From Luteibacter sp. dw_328 (GTDB lineage Bacteria; Pseudomonadota; Gammaproteobacteria; Xanthomonadales; Rhodanobacteraceae), in the NCBI RefSeq assembly GCF_018449605.1, contig NZ_JAAVUW010000001.1, positions 868,001-932,000 of the forward strand: a DNA stretch of 64,000 nucleotides. Reading direction: 5' to 3'. A program made the translations under genes and the position numbers. Of this stretch, positions 25,301-35,200 are shown piece by piece. The notes below the pieces were generated by a model. That model worked only from the letters and a program-made list of their open reading frames with translations. It made no database searches and was not told the origin of the DNA. The stretch's first letter is position 1. Every line of letters starts with the position of its first letter.

Positions 25301-25671
25301 CGCAGGGTACTCGGCAGATCGGCTCGCGCCGCCTGGATCGCCGCCTGCACGTCGCGGGCGGCGCCATTGATGTCGCGTCCCAGGCCGAACTGGATCACCA
25401 CCTGGGCCGAGCCGACCGAGCTCGACGAGGTCAGCTCGGACACGTCCGCGATGGCACTGAGCCGTCGCTCCAGCGGAGCCGCCACGGTCGAGGCCATGAT
25501 GTCCGGGCTCGCACCGGCCATGCTCGCCTGAACCACGATCACCGGGAACGTGACGTTCGGCAGCGGCGCCACCGGCAGGTTGAAATAGCCGAGCGCACCT
25601 GACAGGAGGATCGCGACGGCCAGCAGCGTCGTCGCCACCGGACGCCGGATGAACAGGCCCGGGATACTCAT
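22363..25671 (-). CDS. mdtC: RND multidrug efflux pump, MdtC-type, with a ~75-residue insertion
   Basis: 1,102 residues, against about 1,025-1,040 for MdtC. The start (SIPGLFIRRPVATTLLAVAILLSGALGYFNLPVAPLP), the TM4 proton-relay motif GTGFVVDDAVVVLENI and the repeated NPTYRQFNPSDTPIM and TVHPLTILSTLPSAGIGATL segments identify it. Residues ~769-843, in the second periplasmic loop, hold a Ser/Thr/Ala/Gly-rich stretch (ASGTQQTQMSSSL...SGTGASTNAKNADAEANLL...GGGSSGSADSTAAET) that accounts for the excess length. It partners MdtB in a hetero-trimer. Its ATG overlaps the mdtB stop by four bases. Confidence 0.93.
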   Translation of the reverse strand: MSIPGLFIRRPVATTLLAVAILLSGALGYFNLPVAPLPNVTFPVIVVQASMAGASPDIMASTVAAPLERRLSAIADVSELTSSSSVGSAQVVIQFGLGRDINGAARDVQAAIQAARADLPSTLRNNPTYRQFNPSDTPIMVLALTSETLTRAQLYDSANSILQQQLSQVDGVGQITLGGSALPSVRVELQPDQLNSYGIGLEDVRASLSSANANSAKGHIDQGDQRFEVLSNDQISKAAPYRDIVVAYRQGAPVFLRDVAQVSDSAENLRNAGLYNGKDAVLVIVYPLPGSNIVRTVAQIRKVLPNVEATLPHDIHVGIAVDRSQSVNAAVDDTERTLFIAVLLVIGVVFIFLQSPRAVLVPAVALPLSIVGTFGPMYLLGYSLDNLSLMALTIGTGFVVDDAVVVLENIVRHVDEGMDVREAALVGSAEVSFTVISMSLSLIAVFLPILLMPGIVGLLFHEFAVTLSIAILLSLVISLTVTPTMAAFVLRARGTARPPGRVAAWSERQFERFKQGYDRSLATALDHRLLVALVLIGLIVLNVFLIRFVPSTFFPEQDNGILQGQIIADQSISFQAMEKKLAQLQAIVQKDPAVASVAGFTGGRALNTANVFIELKPLAERKISAAQVVDRLRPKLNAVSGARLLLQAAQDLRIGGRQSAAEYQYTLTSDDPDTLFTWVPKLVAALSKERLSDVNSDLQQHGLQIYVNFDRATAARYGFAPNQIDTGLYDAFGQRTVSTVYNELNQYYVVMEVAPAYWQYPQMLERIRFSTAAGNASGTQQTQMSSSLVKGVTATTVTSTSSGTGASTNAKNADAEANLLTNAISNAKGGGSSGSADSTAAETLVPFPAIASYVSNHTATQVSHQDGLVAATVSFNLPPGGSLSQASTIIGQVSQQIGLPASVHGSFAGAAQVYGQSMSTMPLLIIAALVAVYIVLGVLYENTVHPLTILSTLPSAGIGATLALLIFGTPFSVIAMIGIILLIGIVKKNAIMMIDVAIHLQRDEGLGAREAIHNAAVIRLRPIMMTTAAAVLGAVPLAIGIGQGASLRQPLGITVMGGLILSQIVTLYTTPVIYLYLDGFRARLARWNARLPWNHVDASTAL

Positions 25672-28600
25672 GACTCGTGCCCGATCGCCTTCTGCGCCGG
25701 CGCGCGTCGCAGCCGCACGGCCAGCCGGTCGAAGAACAGGTAGATCACCGGCGTGGTGAACAACGTCAGCAACTGGCTCAGTGCCAGGCCACCGATGATG
25801 GCCAGACCGAGCGGCCGGCGCAGTTCGGAGCCGGTGCCATTACCCAGCAGCATCGGCAGTGCGCCGAGCATCGCCGCGAGCGTCGTCATCAGGATGGGCC
25901 GGAAGCGCAGCAACGAGGCCTCGAAGATGGCCTCCTCGGGCGGCTTGCCGTGCTCACGCTCCGCTTCCAGCGCGAAGTCCACGATCATGATCGCGTTCTT
26001 CTTCACGATGCCGATCAGCAGGACGATGCCGATGATGCCGATCACGTCCAGATCGTGCCCGGCAACCATCAGCGCAAGCAACGCGCCGATACCGGCCGAC
26101 GGCAAGGTCGAAAGAATGGTCAACGGGTGAACGAAACTCTCGTACAACACGCCGAGCACGATGTAGACAGCGACCAGGGCGGCGATCAGCAGATACACCT
26201 CACTGGAGAGTGAATCCTGGAAGGCTTGCGCGGCACCCTGGAACGACGACGTGACAGACGGCGGCAGGTGCACCGCCTGTTCCGCCGCCGTGATCTCCTT
26301 CACCGCCGAGCTGAGCGAGGCGCCAGCGGTGAGATTGAAGGAAACCGTGACGGCGGGAAACTGCGCCAGGTGACTGATTACCAGGGGTGCCTTGACGATC
26401 TGGATCGACGCGATGCCCTTCAGCGGTACCTGTCCGCTGCTGCCGGTCTGGCTGGGCAGATAGATGTCGCCGAGCGACTGCACCGTGGGCAGGCTCTCGG
26501 GCTTGGCCACCAGGATGACGCGGTACTGCCCGGACTGCTCGAAGATGGTCGAGACGATACGCTGTCCGAGCGCGTCATAGAGCGCGTTGTCGATCGTCGC
26601 CGGTGTGATGCCATAACGCGCGGCGAGCTGGCGATTCACCTCGACGTTGACCGCCAGGCCGTCATTGTTGAGATCGCTGGTGACGTCCGTGAGCGAGTCG
26701 ACCTTGCGCAGGCGATCGACGAGGGCGGGCACATACTTGCCCAGTTCCTGCACCGAGGAACCCCGCAAAACGAACTGGTACTGGTTCGGCGATACCGTGG
26801 TGTCGAGCGTGAGGTCCTGCTCCGGCTGCACGAAGAGGCGAATGCCTGTGACGTTCGCCGTTTCGTTCTGCAGGTTGCGCGCGATCTCGGCGGCGCTGAG
26901 CGAGCGGTCGTCCTTCGCCTTGAGGCCAATCAGGAAGCGGCCGTTGTTGAGGGTCTTGTTCGTCCCATCGATGCCCACGTACGACGTCAGCCCCGTCACG
27001 TTGGGATCCTTCAGGATCGCTTCGGCGAGCTCGGCCTGCCGTTTCACCATGGCGCTATAGGACACCGAGTTGTCGGCCACGCTGATGCCCTCGACCGCGC
27101 CCACGTCCTGGGTCGGGAACAGGCCTTTCGGAATGACCACATAGAGGACGACGGTCAACGCGACGGTGACCAGGAAGACGATCAGTGTGAGTGTCTGGCG
27201 GGCCATGACGAAGCGCAGGCCGCGCTCGTAGGCAGCCAGCGTCTTGTCGAACAATCCCTCGCTGATGCGTTCGAACCGGCTCGGATGCCGGTCGACCTGC
27301 GCGCGGAGGATACGCGCGCACAGCATGGGCACCAGGGTCAGCGAGACGATGCCTGAAATGACGATGGTCACCGCCAGGGTCACCGCGAACTCGTTGAACA
27401 ACCTGCCGATCACGCCGCCCATGAAAAGCAGGGGAATAAGCACAGCGATCAGGGAGACGGTCAGCGACACGATGGTGAAGCCGATCTGCCCCGCACCTTC
27501 CAGCGCCGCCTCCAGTGGTGCCATGCCCTCTTCGAGGTACCGTACGATGTTCTCGATCATCACGATGGAGTCATCCACCACGAAACCCGTGGCAATGATC
27601 AAGGCCATCAGCGAAAGATTGTCGATCGAGTAGCCCAGTTCGTACATCGCGGCGAGCGTGCCGATCAGCGAAACCGGCACGGAGATGCTCGGGATAATCG
27701 TGGCCGGTATGTTGCGCAGGAAGACGAAGATCACCAGGACCACCAGCACGATGGCCAGACCCAGCTCAAAGGCAGCATCGGAGACCGACGAACGGATCAC
27801 GCCCGTGCTGTCGGAGACGATCTGCACCTTCATCCCCGCCGGGAGAGTCGACTCCAACTGAGGCAGTTTCGCCTTGATCTGGTCGACGGTGGCGATGACG
27901 TTCGCCCCCGGCTGTCGCTGCACGTTGAGCACGATGGCCTGGGTCTTGCCGAACCAGGCACCCTGCTCCGTGTTTTGCGCCGACTGCGTCACCCGCGCGA
28001 TGTCCCGCAGGTAAACAGGTGCACCGTTCTGGTACGAGACCACGGTGGCCAGGTAGTCCTTGGGATCGCGAATCTGGTCGTTGCCGTTGATGGTGTAGTC
28101 GAGCTCGGGGCCGTCGAAGTTGCCCTTGGGCTGGCTGACGTTGACGTTGGCCAGCAGCGAGCGCAGGTCGTCGATATTGAGCCCATAGGCCGCCAGCTTC
28201 TTCGGGTCCGCCTCGACGCGGATGGCGGGCACGTTACCGCCGGCTGGCACTACCAGGCCCACCCCCGGCACCTCGGCGATCTTCGAGCCCAGCCGGTTGT
28301 TAGCTACATCCTCGAGCTGTGGCAACGACATCGATGTCGAGGTCACGGCCAGGGTAAGTATCGGCAAATCGGCCGGGTTTACCTTCGCGTACGTCGGCGG
28401 TGCGGGCAGGCCCGCTGGCAGCAGGCTGTTCGCCGCGTTGATCGCTTCCTGCACGTTCTGCTCGGCAACGTCGAGGCTGAGCGACAGGTCGAACTGCAGG
28501 GTGATGACCGACGCGCCAGCCGAGCTGTTCGAGGTCATCTGTTGCAGACCGGGGATCTCGCCCAGCTGCACTTCGAGCGGGGCTGTCACCGTGCTCGCCA

Positions 28601-28775
28601 TCACCGTCGGACTGGCGCCGGGATAAAAGGTCTGTACCTGGATGACCGGGTAGTCGACAGCGGGCAACGACGACACGGGCAGGAACTTCACTGCGACCAG
28701 GCCGACGAGCACGAGCGCGAGCATCAGGAGCGCGGTGGCTACCGGCCTGAGTACGAACAAACGGGAAATGTTCAT
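25668..28775 (-). CDS. mdtB: RND multidrug efflux pump, MdtB-type
   Basis: 1,035 residues, normal for MdtB. The opening NISRLFVLRPVATALLMLALVLVGLVAVKFLPVSSLPAVDYPVIQV is characteristic, the proton-relay helix reads ATGFVVDDSIVMIENIVRYLEEG, and two sets of six membrane helices flank large periplasmic loops. The MdtB subunits are thought to carry the proton flow while MdtC transports substrates such as bile salts, novobiocin and aromatic compounds. It is 18 bp downstream of the adaptor gene and overlaps the next pump gene. Confidence 0.95.
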   Translation of the reverse strand: MNISRLFVLRPVATALLMLALVLVGLVAVKFLPVSSLPAVDYPVIQVQTFYPGASPTVMASTVTAPLEVQLGEIPGLQQMTSNSSAGASVITLQFDLSLSLDVAEQNVQEAINAANSLLPAGLPAPPTYAKVNPADLPILTLAVTSTSMSLPQLEDVANNRLGSKIAEVPGVGLVVPAGGNVPAIRVEADPKKLAAYGLNIDDLRSLLANVNVSQPKGNFDGPELDYTINGNDQIRDPKDYLATVVSYQNGAPVYLRDIARVTQSAQNTEQGAWFGKTQAIVLNVQRQPGANVIATVDQIKAKLPQLESTLPAGMKVQIVSDSTGVIRSSVSDAAFELGLAIVLVVLVIFVFLRNIPATIIPSISVPVSLIGTLAAMYELGYSIDNLSLMALIIATGFVVDDSIVMIENIVRYLEEGMAPLEAALEGAGQIGFTIVSLTVSLIAVLIPLLFMGGVIGRLFNEFAVTLAVTIVISGIVSLTLVPMLCARILRAQVDRHPSRFERISEGLFDKTLAAYERGLRFVMARQTLTLIVFLVTVALTVVLYVVIPKGLFPTQDVGAVEGISVADNSVSYSAMVKRQAELAEAILKDPNVTGLTSYVGIDGTNKTLNNGRFLIGLKAKDDRSLSAAEIARNLQNETANVTGIRLFVQPEQDLTLDTTVSPNQYQFVLRGSSVQELGKYVPALVDRLRKVDSLTDVTSDLNNDGLAVNVEVNRQLAARYGITPATIDNALYDALGQRIVSTIFEQSGQYRVILVAKPESLPTVQSLGDIYLPSQTGSSGQVPLKGIASIQIVKAPLVISHLAQFPAVTVSFNLTAGASLSSAVKEITAAEQAVHLPPSVTSSFQGAAQAFQDSLSSEVYLLIAALVAVYIVLGVLYESFVHPLTILSTLPSAGIGALLALMVAGHDLDVIGIIGIVLLIGIVKKNAIMIVDFALEAEREHGKPPEEAIFEASLLRFRPILMTTLAAMLGALPMLLGNGTGSELRRPLGLAIIGGLALSQLLTLFTTPVIYLFFDRLAVRLRRAPAQKAIGHES

Positions 28776-28793
28776 CGGATCGCGTGCCCGCCT

Positions 28794-29999
28794 TTACGAC
28801 GCGTGACGTCGCGTCGGCGCGGCGCCCGTCGACGACCCGGCGGCGGGCTTCGCACCGGCCAGCTTCACCTTGGCGCCGTCGGTAAGGCGGTCCATCCCGT
28901 CCGTCACGACGGTCTGTCCGGCGGTGAGGCCCGAAGCGATCACCGTGTTCTTGCCGTCGCTGGGACCGAGCGTCACCTTGTGTACCGACACGGTCTGATC
29001 GGCATTGACCAGGTAGACGAAATCGCCGGGGGCGCCACTCTGCACGGCTGGAGTCGGCACAAGTACGGCCTGCTTCAGCGTATCCACCAGCAGGCGTACG
29101 TTGACGAATTCGTTCGGATAGAGCGCCTCGTCATCGTTATCGAAGGTGGCGCGCAAGGTGACCGTGCCGGTAGCCGTTGCCATCTGGTTGCCCAGCGCAT
29201 AGAGCTTGCCCGTCGCGATCTGGCGGCTGTTGTCACTGCTGAAGGCAGCGACGGTGAGCGTCGTATCCGCCGTGCCGAAGCGCTTCAGGACATTGCCCAG
29301 GGAGTTCTGCGGCACGGTGAACTGCACCGTGGTCGGCTTCATGGTGGTGATGGTGACGATGCCGGGCGATGTGGACTGGGTGACGTAGTTACCCGGATCG
29401 ACCAGACGCAGGCCAACGCGTCCGCTGACGGGCGCGGTAATGTGGCAGTAGGCAAGATCCAGGTCGAACTGCGCGATATTGGCTTCATCGGCCTTCACCG
29501 CCGCTTCGTCCTGCTGCACGGCGAACTTCTGATCCGCGAACGTCTGCTCGGCGATCGACTTTTGCTCGTTCAACGTGGTGAAGCGTGCGAGATCGGAGCG
29601 AGCCTGGGCGAGCGTGGCCTTGTCCTTCGCCATCTGGGCTTCCGCCTGGCGCTTGTCGATCTCGTACTGGCGAGGATCGATCTGCGCAAGGAACTGGCCC
29701 TTCTCCACGTCCTGCCCTTCCTTGTAGCCGACCTCGGTGAGGTATCCGCTGAGTTGGGGCAATACATTGACGGTAGCCACCGGGGTCACGGTGCCGAGTT
29801 CGTTGAGCAGCTCCGGCATGTCACCGAGCGTGGCCTTCGCGGCACTGACCAGCTGGGGCGGCGTCATCGGCTTTTTCTTTCCCGAACCACTGATGACGTG
29901 GAAGAGCACGAGGGCAATGACGACGACAACGACGAGCGAGACGATCAGCAGACGCCGCCCCTTGTGAGGTGGGCGCTGGGCTTGTGTCGCATCACTCAT
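28794..29999 (-). CDS. mdtA: RND efflux periplasmic adaptor (membrane fusion protein), MdtA-type
   Basis: 401 residues. A single N-terminal helix (LLIVSLVVVVVIALVLFHVIS) anchors it. The barrel-sandwich/lipoyl element (TVNVLPQLSGYLTEVGYKEGQDVEKGQFLAQIDPRQYE), an alpha-hairpin (AEAQMAKDKATLAQARSDLARFTTLNEQKSIAEQTFADQ) and the paired lipoyl half (CHITAPVSGRVGLRLVDPGNYV) follow in order. It bridges the MdtBC pump and the outer membrane factor. It is the first gene of the four-gene operon and has CAGGAG before the ATG. No BaeSR-type regulator is adjacent. Confidence 0.95.
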   Translation of the reverse strand: MSDATQAQRPPHKGRRLLIVSLVVVVVIALVLFHVISGSGKKKPMTPPQLVSAAKATLGDMPELLNELGTVTPVATVNVLPQLSGYLTEVGYKEGQDVEKGQFLAQIDPRQYEIDKRQAEAQMAKDKATLAQARSDLARFTTLNEQKSIAEQTFADQKFAVQQDEAAVKADEANIAQFDLDLAYCHITAPVSGRVGLRLVDPGNYVTQSTSPGIVTITTMKPTTVQFTVPQNSLGNVLKRFGTADTTLTVAAFSSDNSRQIATGKLYALGNQMATATGTVTLRATFDNDDEALYPNEFVNVRLLVDTLKQAVLVPTPAVQSGAPGDFVYLVNADQTVSVHKVTLGPSDGKNTVIASGLTAGQTVVTDGMDRLTDGAKVKLAGAKPAAGSSTGAAPTRRHAS

Positions 30000-30184
30000 G
30001 GATCGATCTCCTGGCTTATCCGGTCGGGCTAGCTAACAGGAACGCACGAGTGCCGAATGCGTTTAATCGGGATCGGCCGTGTTTAACCTACGCTCATTCA
30101 TCTGGATTCGCAGGATTTCACGACGTAAACCCCTGCGAAGCCGAAGCGTTCTCATCATTAACCCCACTTCCCAAAGGTGCTGTG

Positions 30185-30601
30185 ATGAACGCCCTCCGCT
30201 CGATCGCCCTGGCTGCACTGGTCACCGCCGGTGCCGCCGCTGCCCCCGTTTCCGCACAGGTTTATGTCGATACCACCGTGGAAGTCGGCCCTGAGCCTGC
30301 CTGTCCCTATGGCTACTACGAGTACGCGCCCTACCCGTGCGCACCTTATGGCTACTACGGCGCCGAATGGTTCGCAGGCGGCCTCTTCATCGGCGCGGGC
30401 CCATGGTTCCACGGGCCGCGGAATTTCCGTGGTCACGTGGATCCCCGTTTCGATCCGCGTCGTGGCTACGCCCGTCCCTTGCCGCAATTGCATGAGCGCC
30501 CGGCACCGGGCACGCGATACGACAACATCCCCGGTTTTCGCGGTGGTGAAGAGCACGATGGCCGGGGCGGGAATCCTGGGCGCGGCGACGATCGCCGCTG
30601 A
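30185..30601 (+). CDS. Small secreted Tyr/Gly/Pro-rich protein, function unknown
   Basis: 138 residues with a signal peptide cleaved near PVSAQ. The mature chain is rich in Tyr, Pro, Gly and Arg (CPYGYYEYAPYPCAPYGYYGAEWF) and ends in a basic, Gly/Arg/Asp-rich tail (GGEEHDGRGGNPGRGDDRR). Two cysteines flank the YGYYEYAPYP segment and may form a disulfide. AAAGGTG lies before the ATG at 30185; an in-frame upstream extension to 29969 overlaps the mdtA promoter and looks like a shadow. It is divergent from mdtA. I do not recognise a characterised family. Confidence 0.7.
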   Translation: MNALRSIALAALVTAGAAAAPVSAQVYVDTTVEVGPEPACPYGYYEYAPYPCAPYGYYGAEWFAGGLFIGAGPWFHGPRNFRGHVDPRFDPRRGYARPLPQLHERPAPGTRYDNIPGFRGGEEHDGRGGNPGRGDDRR

Positions 30602-30663
30602 CCTCAAGTTCCTGCGAAAGACGCCGCTAACCGAGGAGGTCAATAGGTAAAACAGGCTCAAGG

Positions 30664-32019
30664 ATGACAATAACTTCATTGAACAGGGTGCCGACGCCGG
30701 TCTCGTTACCGGCGTCGCGCACCCTGCTGGCGACAGCGACCGCAGGCGCAGCGGCTGCCACGTCCACTGTATCGCCCGCCGCGCCGGGCCCTTCGGCGGT
30801 CGTCACGCTCAGCGGTGCCACCAGCGCACCGGCACCCGCCGTCTACTCCATCCCACCGGTCAAGTCCGTCCCCGTCTGGCAGGATGCATCCGTCGCCATC
30901 AAGACGGCCAGCGGCCGCGCACTCACGCTCACCCTGCAGGACGACAGTAGCTTCAAGGTAAACGCCGAAGGCGACGCACCACTGAGCGACGCCGAAAATG
31001 CGGCGATCGCGAAACTCTCCGTCGCCTTCAAGGGCGCGCTCGACGGCATGGCCTCCGCGCCGCCTCACTTGGATCTCGGCAGCCTCGCTCAACTCGATAC
31101 GACCGTTCTCTCGTCGATCCACGTTAGCGCCCATGCCGCCGGCAGCGATCAGCCCATACAGACGATCGATTTCAGCGCCGACGCCACATCGCGCGCCGTG
31201 AAGATCGACGGCTCGGCCGGCCAGATCGGTGTCAGCGTGGACCTGAGCTCACCTGCCATCACCGGCAGCAAGGCCCAGCAGGCGACAGCGATGGCCAATT
31301 ACCTAAAGCAGGTCGACCAGGCCGCGGCACGCGGCCATGCAGATCCCGCCCTGGTGGCCCTCTTCAAGGACGCGTTCACGCAGATCAATGCGCCAGCCGG
31401 CGTCGACGCGGCAGCCACCACACGTTCCACCTCGTGGCTCACCGATACCGACCATGCCCTGATGAGCGGGCTCGCGGACTTCAGCGCCTCGTTCACACAG
31501 ACGGCGCGCGCCGCCAACCCGTATCGCGCCGATGAGCACGACGCATTCTCCTTCCAGGTATTGCAAAGCACCCAGGTGTCCGGCCGCAGCGCGTCCGAAC
31601 GCGATATCTCACAGACGTCGTCGTCGCAGTTGCGCGCGAGTTTCCATTCGGCCCTTTCAGCCGATGCACGGCTCAACCTGACTGAAGATCCGAAGTCGCA
31701 GAACTACTACTACACGCAGATCGACGACTCCGCGCAGAGCAACGTGTCCATCGGCTACCGGAAAGGCCTCTTCGTGCAGGCGCTTTCGAGTCGTACCGCA
31801 AGCCAGAGCACCGAGCAGTCGAAATACATCATGGGCAAGAAGGTCGAAGACCTGACGGTGCCGCTGAAAAAATCACAGCAGAGCGACCTGCTTCCCGTGC
31901 TCACGCAGATGGAAAGGCACCCGCCCCGGACGAAGACCGAACGCGACGAGCGCGCCCGGACACTCGCGGGGATCCACGACAGCCTGGGGCTGCAGACCGA
32001 CCCGGTCGCCCTCGGCTAG
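30664..32019 (+). CDS. Unrecognised 451-residue protein
   Basis: No signal peptide or membrane helix. The first ~70 residues are Ala/Thr/Ser/Pro-rich and probably disordered (LLATATAGAAAATSTVSPAAPGPS). The rest looks folded: a strand-rich part (SVAIKTASGRALTLTLQDDSSFKVNAEGD), helical segments (NAAIAKLSVAFKGALDGMAS; AQQATAMANYLKQVDQAAARGHADPALVALFKDAF) and a basic C terminus (RHPPRTKTERDERARTLAGIHDSLG). Codon use looks like its neighbours and the frame is clean, so it is a real gene. The low-complexity start without a Sec signal recalls surface or flagellum/secretion-associated proteins, but this is only an impression. It precedes the TonB receptor on the same strand, 276 bp away. Confidence 0.75.
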   Translation: MTITSLNRVPTPVSLPASRTLLATATAGAAAATSTVSPAAPGPSAVVTLSGATSAPAPAVYSIPPVKSVPVWQDASVAIKTASGRALTLTLQDDSSFKVNAEGDAPLSDAENAAIAKLSVAFKGALDGMASAPPHLDLGSLAQLDTTVLSSIHVSAHAAGSDQPIQTIDFSADATSRAVKIDGSAGQIGVSVDLSSPAITGSKAQQATAMANYLKQVDQAAARGHADPALVALFKDAFTQINAPAGVDAAATTRSTSWLTDTDHALMSGLADFSASFTQTARAANPYRADEHDAFSFQVLQSTQVSGRSASERDISQTSSSQLRASFHSALSADARLNLTEDPKSQNYYYTQIDDSAQSNVSIGYRKGLFVQALSSRTASQSTEQSKYIMGKKVEDLTVPLKKSQQSDLLPVLTQMERHPPRTKTERDERARTLAGIHDSLGLQTDPVALG

Positions 32020-32062
32020 TCCGACCTCGCCTCCCGATAGGGATGTCTAGAGGGCTATACAT

Positions 32063-32151
32063 TCGAAATAAGTTTCGATATAACTGGCTCACGTGCTGCG
32101 ACGCAGCACGTTTTGTCACATCACGGATGTAGCCGGCGCTAGCCCGGCTAC
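32063..32151 (+). promoter_or_regulatory. Three consecutive inverted repeats in the leader of the TonB receptor gene
   Basis: IR1 TCGAAA-TAAG-TTTCGA at 32063-32078; IR2 CGTGCTGCG-A-CGCAGCACG at 32092-32110, followed by TTTT; IR3 GTAGCCG...CGGCTAC at 32129-32151. IR2 with its T-run could end the upstream 451-residue gene or act as an attenuator. The core CGTGCTGCGACGCAG recurs upstream of the TonB receptor at 59959, which argues for a shared operator. Confidence 0.5.
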
Positions 32152-32295
32152 CGGCACCTACGACCCGGCACGACGCCGGCGTCCAGGTCGCGCCTTCAAG
32201 GGGATTTGCCTTCGATTACCCATCATGCCCGGCCCTGCGGCAGCAGAGACCGTGCGCGCTTACGCCCCCAATTCGGTTCGAGGAGAGCGTCGTTC

Positions 32296-35200
32296 ATGTC
32301 CAGCAAGACCCCCAGCATCCCGCGTGCACTCGCCGCAGCCCTCGCGGTGGCGATCAGTTCCGGCGCCATGGCGCAGTCCACCACGGGCAGCCTTTTCGGG
32401 CAGGCACCCGCCACAGCCGGTGCGTCGGTAACGGTTACAAGTGATACCGGTCTGAGCCGCGATGTCCCGCTCGACGAGCGTGGCCGCTACTCGGCCGGGC
32501 AGTTGCCCCTGGGCACATATACCGTGGCCCTGAAAGTCGATGGCAAGGTGGTCGACACGCGGCAGAACATCACGCTCAAGGTAGGCGCCGGTACCGAGGT
32601 GTCATTCGCCGCTGCGCAGGCGCAGTCGCTGGAGGGCATCACGGTGTCCGCGGCGGCGTTGCCGAGCATCGATGTGTCGACGGTGGATTCACGTACCGTG
32701 GTGACCTCCGAACAGCTGGCACGCCTGCCGCTGGGCCGCAATTCCGAAGCCATCGCCCTGCTTGCCCCGGGCGTGGTCAACAACGGCGGTAGCTTCAAGG
32801 GCCCGACGGGTAACTCACTGGTGAGTTTTGGTGGCTCTGCCGCAAGCGAGAACGCCTATTACGTCAACGGCTTCTCCACGACGGACCCCCTGCGAGGCTT
32901 CGGCGGACTGTCCCTGCCCTACGGCGCGATCGACCAGCAGGAGGTCTATACCGGCGGATACAGCGCGCAGTACGGCCGATCCGATGGCGGCGTGATCAAC
33001 GTGGTGGGCAAGCGGGGCACCAACGAATGGCATTTCGGCACACAAGTGCTGTGGGAACCGAATTTCGCGCGTTCCAGCCAGCGCAACCGCTACTTCGAGA
33101 ACGGGCTTCCGGCATCGCCCAAAGCCGGCCAGCTGTACTCGCCCGATAGCAAGGATTCCGCCACCAGCACCACGGTCAGTGCATACGCGGGAGGTCCGCT
33201 GATCAAGGACAAGCTGTTCATCTTCATCGCCGGTGAGTACGAACGGCAGCAGGGCACCACCGTCAACCCGGTGAGCGGCTTCAGCAGTACGAAGCCTTAT
33301 GTCGACTACCGTTACAACGAACCGCGCTGGTACGGAAAACTCGACTGGAACATCACCGACAGCAACATCGTCGAAGTGACCGGTGCCTCGGACAAATACG
33401 AGACCTCCGGTACGGTCTACGGGTACGACTACCAGACACGTACGCGCCAGGACCGGATCGGCGGCGACGATAACATCAAGACGGGCGGCGACTTGTGGAC
33501 GGCCAAATACACCGGCTATCTCACCGACGACCTCACGCTCACGGCACAGTACGGCAAGCTGAAAAGCGACGACTACGACGCACCCGCCGGCTACGCCCCT
33601 GATCTGACCTATGTGGATGGACTCACCAACCAGAATCCTGCGCTGAACAACGGTGCACCACGCGGTAACAACCAGACCGTGGCCAGCCTGAGTCCCGCCG
33701 GACGCGGCAACCGTACGACCAACACGCGCATCGACCTGACCTACAAGATCGGCGACCACACCATCACCGCAGGCATCGACAACCAGACCGCCAAGGCACT
33801 GGACCAGGGCACGATCACCTCGGGGCCGGGCGGGTATTCGTGGACCTACGGCCAGGGCGATCCGAATACACCGATCTCCACGGGTCTTGGCGTGCCGGCC
33901 ACGGGCGGCTTTCCCAATGGTGCACAGGGCTACTACGTCATCCAAAACATCAACAGCAGCCTTGCCACCGTGCGCTCCACGCAGCGCGCGCAGTACATCG
34001 AAGATCGCTGGCAGATCAACGATCGCTGGCTCCTCTCGGTCGGCGTGCGCAACGACCAGTTCGAGAATTTCAACAGCGACAGCGAGCCCTTCGTCACCCA
34101 GCACAAGCCGCAGTGGGCGCCACGCCTGGGCGCGAGCTGGGACGTAAACGGCGATGCGACCTTCAAGGTCTACGCCAACGCGGGCCGTTATTACCTTGGC
34201 CTGCCCCTGAACCCCGCGCTCAACGCAGCCGGCGGCGCACTCACCACCTCGCAATACTTCACCTACGGCGGCATCGCCGGCGATGGCACGCCGACCGGAC
34301 TGACCACGATTTCACCGCCGGTCGCGGCGAACAACACCTTCGGCCAGCTGCCCGATCCCTCCACCGTGACCACCAAGGGCCTCAAGTCCGAATACCAGGA
34401 CGAATTCATCCTCGGCTTCACCAAGACCCTGGGCAGCAAGTGGGTTTACGGCGCAAAGGCGACGCAACGTATCCTGCGCAACGCGATCGACGACTACTGC
34501 GACATCGACCTCGTGCTGGCCAAGGCGCAGTCGCTCGGGTACGACGTCACCACGACAAGCAACCCCGTGAGCTGCTGGCTGTTCAATCCGGGCAAGGCGA
34601 ACACCTTCAATCTGGTCGACACGGCAGGGAATCACGTCAGTGTGCCGCTCACGAACCAGGAGTTCGGCTTCGACCGACTCAAGCGCCGCTACTACGCGCT
34701 TGAATCGTTCCTGGAGCACCCGTTCGATGGGACCTGGTACGCGCGAGCGACATACACCTTCTCGCGCAGCTACGGCAACACGGAAGGACAGCTTCGCTCG
34801 GACCTCTATCGCGAGTCGCGCGGTACCGGTCAGACAGCGGTGTCGACCACCCAGGACTGGGACAACTCGTACATCATGGTCAACACCAATGGCCCGCAGA
34901 ACAACGACCACAAGCATCAGCTGAAGGTTTTCGGCTACTACCAGATCACCCCCGAGTGGCTGGTCAGCGGCAATCTCAGTGTGATCTCCGGTGCACCCAA
35001 GCCGTGCCTGGGTTACTTCGGCCCGGATCGCGAAGACCCGGCCGGCTACGGCAACAGTTACCACTTCTGCAACGGCCTGCCCTCGCCACCGGGAAGCCAC
35101 GGACGCCTTCCCTGGGTGCGTCAGCTCGATGTCGGTGCGACCTATCGGCCGGCCTTCGCCGACGCCCGGCTGGCGTTCAACGTGAACGTGTTCAACGTGC

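Noticed and set aside
32129-32151. Third leader hairpin as a rho-independent terminator
   Set aside because: No T-run follows it, so it is listed only as part of a structured leader.
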